A DNA stretch of 11,391 nt from Planctomycetota bacterium (GTDB lineage: Bacteria > Planctomycetota > UBA11346), in NCBI GenBank assembly GCA_007131555.1, contig SLQH01000337.1, positions 1 through 11,391 of the forward strand, read 5' to 3'. Shown here in pieces: positions 6,881-11,391 of the stretch. Position numbers and translations under genes: made by a program. Position 1 is the first letter of the stretch, and each line of letters begins with the position of its first letter. The notes below the pieces were generated by a model, which was not told the DNA's origin, searched no databases, and saw only the letters and a list, made by a program, of their open reading frames with translations.

Positions 6881-6911
6881 GCTTGGCGGGGCCATGGGGC
6901 CGCCACCAAGC
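6881..6911 (+). other. Strong GC-rich hairpin in the gyrB leader
   Basis: GCTTGG and CCAAGC close an inner GG-GGCC / GGCC-CC helix with one mismatch and one bulged G, loop ATGG. It is about a 12-bp stem lying 166 nt before the gyrB start. No T run follows on either strand, so simple termination is unlikely. It may affect leader structure. Confidence 0.4.
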
Positions 6912-7077
6912 GATGTGCCAGGGCGCGACCGCCATCCATGACAAACGTCCGTGCATCCGGCAGGCTGTGTTGTTGTGACTTCTTTTCAACTGTTCGGGTC
7001 AGCACCGCTTTCCGGCCTCTCATCTGGCCACTTGCACAGCAGCTGTACCCACCCGACACCCTCAAAGGTATCCGCCC

Positions 7078-9588
7078 ATGGCCGAGGAGCCCGTGACCCA
7101 GGACCCATCGTTCGAGAACGCCCCCGACCTGCCGGTGCGCAATACCGGGCCTCATGCCTATGAAGCCGAATCAATCCAGGTCCTTGAGGGCCTGGCGGCG
7201 GTACGCAAGCGCCCCGGCATGTACATTGGCGACCCTGCCACCACCGGTCTCAACCAATGTCTCTGGGAGGTGGTCGACAACGCCATCGATGAGGCCCTGG
7301 CCGGCTACTGCGATGTGGTCGACATCGCCATCCATCCCGACAACTCGATCAGCGTCAGCGACAACGGTCGCGGCATCCCGGTCGCCATCCATCCCACCGA
7401 GGGTCGACCCACGGTCGAGGTGGTGATGACCGTCCTGCATGCCGGCGGCAAGTTCGACGCCAATTCCTACAAGGTGTCTGGCGGCCTGCATGGAGTGGGC
7501 GTCAGCTGCGTCAACGCCGTATCGCGCTGGCTGGAAGTCACGGTGCGGCGCAACGGTCGATGCTATCAGATCCGCTTCGAACGCGGCGAAGTCACTGAAG
7601 AGCTCCACGAAACCGGCCCCTGTGAGCCGACCGACACCGGCACCACGGTCCGCTTCAAGCCCGATCACGAGGTCTTCGCCGACAACACCATCTTCGACTT
7701 CAAGGCCATCGCCAGTCGCCTACGCGAACTGTCCTTCCTCAACAAGGGTCTGCGCATCAATCTCGAGGACCATCGTGAGGAGGGTAAGGCTGAGGTCTTT
7801 TACCACGCTGAGGGTCTGGCCGGATTCGTCACCTATCTCAACCGGGGCAAGGAATCCCTGCATCCCAAGGTCCTGTACTTCCCCCTGACCGCCTCAGATG
7901 AGGTCGCCATTGAGATTGCCCTGCAATGGAACGACAGCTATGACGAACGCCTGCTGAGCTTCGCCAACAATATCCGCACCCGTGACGGCGGCACCCACGT
8001 TGAGGGCTTCAAGGCCGCCCTGACCCGGGCCTTCAACGCCTACGCCAAGACCAACAATCTCCTCGGCAAGGACAAACCCCCCGGCGGCGAAGATCTGCGC
8101 GAAGGCCTGACGGCGATCATCTCGGTCAAGATGTCCGATCCCAAGTTCAGCGGCCAGACCAAGGACAAGCTGATCAATTCCGAAATCTCCGGCATCGTCC
8201 AGAACAGCTTCGGGCAGGCCCTGGCCACCCACCTTGAGGAACACCCGACCATCGCCAAGGCCCTGGTCAAGAAGGCCCTGGTGGCCCAGCAGGCCCGGGC
8301 TGCTGCCCGCAAGGCCCGCGAACTGGTGCGCAAGGACCGTAAGGGCCTGCTTGGGGCCTCGAACATGCCCGACAAACTGCGCGACTGTGAGTCGCGTCTG
8401 GTCGATGAAACCGAACTGTTCCTGGTCGAGGGAGACTCCGCCGGCGGCAGTGCCAAAGTCGGCTCTGATGCCCACTTCCAAGCCATCCTGCCCCTGCGCG
8501 GCAAGCTCCTCAATGTTGAAAAGGCCCGCATCGACAAGGTCCTGGGCCACAACGAAATCTGCGCCATGGTCCAGGCCTTCGGCTGCGGCATCGGCGAGGA
8601 GTTCAACCTCGCCGGCCTGCGCTACGGCAAGATCGTCATCATGACCGACGCCGATGTCGACGGCTCACACATCCGTACCCTTTTGCTGACCTTCTTCTTC
8701 CGCCAGATGCTGCCCCTGATCGAACACGGCCATGTCTACGTCGCCCAGCCACCTCTGTTCCAGGTCCGCAAAGGCAAGAAGAAGGAGTACATCTTCAACG
8801 AACAGGTCCTGGCCGAACGAGTGGCCCGCATAGGCCTGGAAGGCAGCGAGCTCATCGATCGCCACAGTGGCATCGAACGCCGCATAGCTGATGGTGCCCT
8901 GCACGAACTCATCACGGTTTTGGGTGAATTCGAACACCACGAGCAGGCCCTGGCCCTGAAGGGACTGCGACTCGACGAATATCTCGACCTGCGTGACGGC
9001 CAGGGACGCCTCCCCAGCTATCGGATCACCATCGGCGAAACCATGCGCTATTGCTATAATGAGGATGAAGTCCAGGAGCTGGTACGCGGCATCCGCAACC
9101 AGGTTGATGACGCTCAAAACAGTGACAGCACCGACAATGCCGGCACCTCGGTCGGACCGGATTATGAAATCCTTGAGTTCACCGAACATGAACTCATTGA
9201 TCGCAGCCTCGACAAGCTGCGCATGCTGGGCTACAATCCCAGCTTCCTCTTCGATGACGGCAGTGACCGGGTCGACCCCTTCGAACTGCACCACGGCAAG
9301 GACACCACCGTCCTGACCTCACTCCTGCCCATCCCTGAGGCCATCAAGGCATTCGGGGAGCACGGCCTTGACGATATCCAGCGCTACAAGGGCCTGGGCG
9401 AGATGAATCCCGACCAGCTCTGGGAAACCACCATGGATCCGGAGCGACGCACCCTGGTACAGGTCACCCTGACCGATGCCATCGAAGCCGAACGCATGTT
9501 CTCCACCCTGATGGGCAACGATGTAGCCATCCGTCGTGACTTCATCGAACGCTACGCCCTGTCAGTTGCCAAGAAGCTTGATGTGTGA
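7078..9588 (+). CDS. gyrB: DNA gyrase subunit B
   Basis: This 836-residue type II topoisomerase ATPase subunit pairs with GyrA to introduce negative supercoils in cytoplasmic DNA. The GHKL ATPase domain shows WEVVDNAIDEA (Glu64 as general base, Asn68), SDNGRGIP (94-101, Asp95) and GGLHGVGVSCVNA (135-147). The transducer carries the QTK loop (360-362). The TOPRIM domain has EGDSAGG (451-457) and TDADVDGSH (523-531), giving Glu451, Asp524 and Asp526 for the metal site. The C-terminal tail has YKGLGEMNPDQLWETTMDP (770-788). An additional ~180 residues between the TOPRIM domain and the tail, as in E. coli-length GyrB, include a low-complexity linker at about 680-693. AAAGG lies 9 nt before the ATG. 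The usual dnaN/recF neighbours are absent; instead a long gene-free stretch precedes it and a cupin follows. Confidence 0.98.
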   Translation: MAEEPVTQDPSFENAPDLPVRNTGPHAYEAESIQVLEGLAAVRKRPGMYIGDPATTGLNQCLWEVVDNAIDEALAGYCDVVDIAIHPDNSISVSDNGRGIPVAIHPTEGRPTVEVVMTVLHAGGKFDANSYKVSGGLHGVGVSCVNAVSRWLEVTVRRNGRCYQIRFERGEVTEELHETGPCEPTDTGTTVRFKPDHEVFADNTIFDFKAIASRLRELSFLNKGLRINLEDHREEGKAEVFYHAEGLAGFVTYLNRGKESLHPKVLYFPLTASDEVAIEIALQWNDSYDERLLSFANNIRTRDGGTHVEGFKAALTRAFNAYAKTNNLLGKDKPPGGEDLREGLTAIISVKMSDPKFSGQTKDKLINSEISGIVQNSFGQALATHLEEHPTIAKALVKKALVAQQARAAARKARELVRKDRKGLLGASNMPDKLRDCESRLVDETELFLVEGDSAGGSAKVGSDAHFQAILPLRGKLLNVEKARIDKVLGHNEICAMVQAFGCGIGEEFNLAGLRYGKIVIMTDADVDGSHIRTLLLTFFFRQMLPLIEHGHVYVAQPPLFQVRKGKKKEYIFNEQVLAERVARIGLEGSELIDRHSGIERRIADGALHELITVLGEFEHHEQALALKGLRLDEYLDLRDGQGRLPSYRITIGETMRYCYNEDEVQELVRGIRNQVDDAQNSDSTDNAGTSVGPDYEILEFTEHELIDRSLDKLRMLGYNPSFLFDDGSDRVDPFELHHGKDTTVLTSLLPIPEAIKAFGEHGLDDIQRYKGLGEMNPDQLWETTMDPERRTLVQVTLTDAIEAERMFSTLMGNDVAIRRDFIERYALSVAKKLDV

Positions 9589-9611
9589 ATCAACCACGAC
9601 GGTATCGCTGT

Positions 9612-9617
9612 GAGGAG
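9612..9617 (+). promoter_or_regulatory. Ribosome binding site of the cupin gene
   Basis: GAGGAG, 6 nt before the ATG at 9624. It decides this start over a GTG at 9585 that would overlap the gyrB stop codon. Confidence 0.75.
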
Positions 9618-9623
9618 TCACCC

Positions 9624-9899
9624 ATGACTATCACCGTCTCCCGCCCCAGCCAGGACGAACTGCAGGCCCTTGGTGTCTACCAGTGGCCGATCTGGAGCCA
9701 TGAGGCCGCCAGCTTCCCCTGGCACTACGACGATCGTGAGACCTGCTACATCCTTGAAGGTCGCGTCACCGTCACTCCCCAGGAAGGCCCCGCCGTGGAT
9801 TTCGGCGCCGGCGACCTGGTGATCTTTCCGGCCGGGCTGTCCTGTACCTGGGCCATCCACGAAGCGGTTCGCAAGCATTATCGCTTTGGTGATGGGTAA
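9624..9899 (+). CDS. Small single-domain cupin (Cupin_3/EutQ-like)
   Basis: The 91-residue protein is one cupin barrel. Recognisable parts are PIWSHEAASFPWHYDD (22-37), ETCYILEGRVTVTP (39-52), the turn VDFGAGDLVIFPAGLSCTW (58-76) and the closing VRKHYRF (82-88). These match the DUF861/Cupin_3 group, which includes ureidoglycine aminohydrolase and EutQ-like domains as well as many stand-alone proteins of this size with no known activity. The usual cupin histidine pair is not obvious: only His34 lies near the first metal site, so metal binding is uncertain. It starts 35 bp after gyrB with a strong Shine-Dalgarno and is probably read through from it; a functional tie to gyrase is not implied. 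Repeat copy C starts directly after its stop codon. Confidence 0.85.
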   Translation: MTITVSRPSQDELQALGVYQWPIWSHEAASFPWHYDDRETCYILEGRVTVTPQEGPAVDFGAGDLVIFPAGLSCTWAIHEAVRKHYRFGDG

Positions 9900-10024
9900 C
9901 CCTGAATACAGATGGCGACTATAAGGTTGCTGCACAAGGGGATGTAGACGAACAGGGATTTTGGACCAGAAGGCGAGCTCTCCTGGTCTACATGTATATC
10001 CACTTGGCCCTCGACATCCCTATC
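9900..10024 (+). repeat. Dispersed palindromic-ended intergenic repeat, copy C (diverged)
   Basis: Aligns in the same orientation as copy A from CCCTGAATAC (A: CCCTAAATCC) through AAGGTTGCT, GATGTAGACGAA, CCAGAAGGCGAG (CCAGAAGG at 9966-9973) and TATATCCACTTG. Its terminal inverted repeat has decayed (about 8 of 12 bases), but a different perfect stem, ATGTAGAC (9942-9949) with GTCTACAT (9986-9993), can still form, plus GACCAG/CTGGTC inside it. It fills the gap between the convergent cupin and metallopeptidase genes, where a folded transcript could act on both 3' ends. Confidence 0.7.
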
Positions 10025-10028
10025 GTGA

Positions 10029-10766
10029 TCACCGCCGATTACCAATCAACCCCGCCCGCATGGCCCAGTACAGCAGCTGCATGAGGGCGATGACGGCGGC
10101 GGCGACGTAGGTCAGGCCGGCGGCATTGAGGACGGCGCGCACGTGGGCGGTCTCTTCACCGGAACGGATGATGCCCAGGTCGGCCAACTGACGCTTGGCC
10201 CTGGCCGAGGCATCGAACTCGATCGGAACCGTGATGAAGGCGAACACCGTGGCCAGACCAAACAGCCCGACTCCGCCAATGGCCAGATAGTAGGCCAGGC
10301 CGTGATCACCCTGGGCCACTTGGTCGGCACTTCCCAGCATGATGCCGAAGATCACCAGCCACAGACCCAGATTCGACCCCAGGCTGGCGAGCGGCACCAA
10401 GGCCGTGCGCAAGCCCAGCAGGGCATAGCCACTGGCATGCTGGATGGCGTGCCCGACCTCGTGAGCAGCCACCCCGGCCGCCGCAGCATGCCGCCCGCGA
10501 AAGACCTCCGGACTCAGAGCCAGGGTCTTGGTCATGGGATTGTAGTGATCGCTCAGAAAACCCCGATGCTCGACCACCTGGACATCATCAATGCCCGCCT
10601 GATACAGGATCCGGGCGGCGACCTCGGCTCCGCACTGGCCGCTGGCCAGCGGCACTGCACGACCAGCAGCAAAGCGAGCCTTGACCATCACGGCACAAGC
10701 GCCCGACAACAGGATTGAGACTGCCATGATGAGCAGGTACAGCGGATCGAAATACATGAACCACAT
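10029..10766 (-). CDS. YugP-type membrane zinc metallopeptidase (Zn_peptidase_2)
   Basis: The 245-residue integral membrane protein has the HEXXH-type motif AAHEVGHAIQH, with ligands His102 and His106 and catalytic Glu103. Upstream lies the family segment SDHYNPMTKTLALSPEVF (about 72-89), and downstream VPIEFDASARAKRQL (about 180-194), where an acidic residue is expected as third zinc ligand. Hydrophobic helices lie near 7-28, 123-144, 158-180 and 218-237. The family is widespread in bacteria as a putative membrane protease of unknown substrate. The start is set by a perfect AGGAGG 6 nt before the ATG at 10766; a longer reading from 10790 would place that site inside the gene. It lies 92 bp beyond the AraC-family gene on the same strand and converges on the cupin. 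Confidence 0.9.
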   Translation of the reverse strand: MWFMYFDPLYLLIMAVSILLSGACAVMVKARFAAGRAVPLASGQCGAEVAARILYQAGIDDVQVVEHRGFLSDHYNPMTKTLALSPEVFRGRHAAAAGVAAHEVGHAIQHASGYALLGLRTALVPLASLGSNLGLWLVIFGIMLGSADQVAQGDHGLAYYLAIGGVGLFGLATVFAFITVPIEFDASARAKRQLADLGIIRSGEETAHVRAVLNAAGLTYVAAAVIALMQLLYWAMRAGLIGNRR

Positions 10767-10772
10767 CGCACG

Positions 10773-10778
10773 CCTCCT
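10773..10778 (-). promoter_or_regulatory. Ribosome binding site of the metallopeptidase
   Basis: Minus-strand AGGAGG, 6 nt before the ATG at 10766-10764. It is the strongest Shine-Dalgarno in the window and decides the start. Confidence 0.8.
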
Positions 10779-10858
10779 GACAGGCTCCATTCTACCGGGT
10801 CACTACGACACGGCCTCTCAGTGATAGCACATCATGGGCCATACCGTCGTCAGCAGGC

Positions 10859-11391
10859 CTACACCGACACCACGCCATCACGACGGCGGGCCTTGGGGCT
10901 GACCCCAGTCAGACGGCGAAACCACGCCGCAAAATGGGACGCATCCGTGAAGCCCAGCGCTGCGGCAACCGCCTTGATCGGACGCTGGTGATCACGCAGC
11001 AACTCTTCGGCCCGGGCCAGACATTGCCGTTCAAGCCAACGGTGAGGGCTACACCCCATCTCGCGCCGGAACAAGCGGTCGATATGCGGACGACTGAGCC
11101 CAGCCCTGGCTACCATGGCTGGATAGGGTACCGGCCCGGCCCCAGGATGATCAGACAGGACCGCCAAAACCCGCACCAGACGGGCATCACGGGGAGCCGG
11201 CTCTACAGCGCTGCATCCCAAGGCGGTCATGTGCTGATACCAGATGGACAGAAAATTGGCCAGGGCGGCGTCACGCCGCCAACGTTGGACCAGATCGACC
11301 GCCGACTGCTCCCAATCGCCCGCCTCAACCCCTGCCACCACGGCCATGGCCGCGCCCTCCAGGGCCTCCCAGCCCACGCCACGGTCAACCA
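10859..11391 (-). CDS. AraC/XylS-family transcriptional regulator, 5' end beyond the window
   Basis: The frame is open from the stop at 10859 to the right edge, so the start is outside; the GTG at 11377 is unlikely to be the true one. The visible ~177 residues end in a complete AraC DNA-binding domain. Numbered from the Met/Val at 11377, helix-turn-helix 1 is about 88-110 (MVARAGLSRPHIDRLFRREM then GCSP) and helix-turn-helix 2 about 133-161, with the family signature IKAVAAALGFTDASHFAAWF followed by RRLTGVSPKARR. The part before residue ~60 should be the end of a sensing domain, often a cupin-like fold binding a sugar in this family. Its target is unknown; the metallopeptidase behind it may share its transcript, and AraC regulators often control sugar-use genes. 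Confidence 0.9.
   Translation of the reverse strand, partial: VDRGVGWEALEGAAMAVVAGVEAGDWEQSAVDLVQRWRRDAALANFLSIWYQHMTALGCSAVEPAPRDARLVRVLAVLSDHPGAGPVPYPAMVARAGLSRPHIDRLFRREMGCSPHRWLERQCLARAEELLRDHQRPIKAVAAALGFTDASHFAAWFRRLTGVSPKARRRDGVVSV

Larger units (their letters stand above)
5744..7077. other. 1.3-kb stretch without a convincing gene
   Basis: Open frames exist on both strands, the longest on plus at 6007-6978, but none shows a domain, credible start signal or protein-like composition. The two repeat blocks inside it change reading phase relative to each other, because the spacing is 374 bp at their left and 375 bp at their right, so coding is not what they conserve. The stretch holds the upstream region of the barrel gene, a fragment resembling copy A's outer end, two copies of a ~273-bp block, hairpins and the gyrB leader. 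No tRNA or rRNA was recognised. Confidence 0.6.

Noticed and set aside
6007..6978. 323-codon plus-strand frame across the gyrB upstream region
   Set aside because: The repeated blocks inside it switch reading phase (374 versus 375 bp offset), and the translation is low-complexity with no motif.
10828..10841. 14-base match CACATCATGGGCCA with 145-158
   Set aside because: A single exact match of this length is expected about once by chance in a window of this size, and flanks do not match.

Overview
The window is GC-rich bacterial chromosome. The 220-odd-residue protein with a signal peptide, barrel-like strands and a terminal Phe points to an organism with an outer membrane. The Hanks-type Ser/Thr kinase, with a long N-terminal extension, an 'MPPEQ' activation-loop variant, one transmembrane helix and a large periplasmic domain, sits beside a GH95-type glycosidase. 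That style is common in Planctomycetota and their PVC relatives. GyrB has the long form with an extra region after the TOPRIM domain, which fits but does not prove this. The phylum assignment is inference from gene style, not from a marker search.

Layout. From 5743 leftwards everything reads on the minus strand: an outer-membrane barrel-like protein (5743-5102), a membrane Ser/Thr kinase (4770-2680), a GH95-like glycosidase 34 bp behind it (2645-399), and the signal-peptide end of a secreted protein that leaves the left edge (152-1). Kinase and glycosidase look co-transcribed. From 5744 to 7077 there is no convincing gene on either strand; this 1.3 kb stretch holds two direct copies of a ~273-bp block, an inverted repeat and several hairpins. 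Rightwards come gyrB (7078-9588, plus) and a small cupin (9624-9899, plus) 35 bp later. On the minus strand are a YugP-type membrane metallopeptidase (10766-10029) and the C-terminal part of an AraC-family regulator that runs off the right edge.

The most striking non-gene signal is a dispersed intergenic repeat of about 125-155 bp. It is present three times (250-403, 4795-4949 inverted, 9900-10024), always between genes. Two copies have perfect 15-16 bp inverted ends exactly 76 nt apart, and an internal CCAGAAGG is unchanged in all three. It could form a long hairpin and looks like a MITE/REP-like family. A second, unrelated repeat family fills the gene-free region before gyrB. The most interesting gene-level idea is that the transmembrane kinase, whose periplasmic part ends in a beta-rich, possibly carbohydrate-sensing segment, controls or responds to the glycan breakdown performed by its neighbour.
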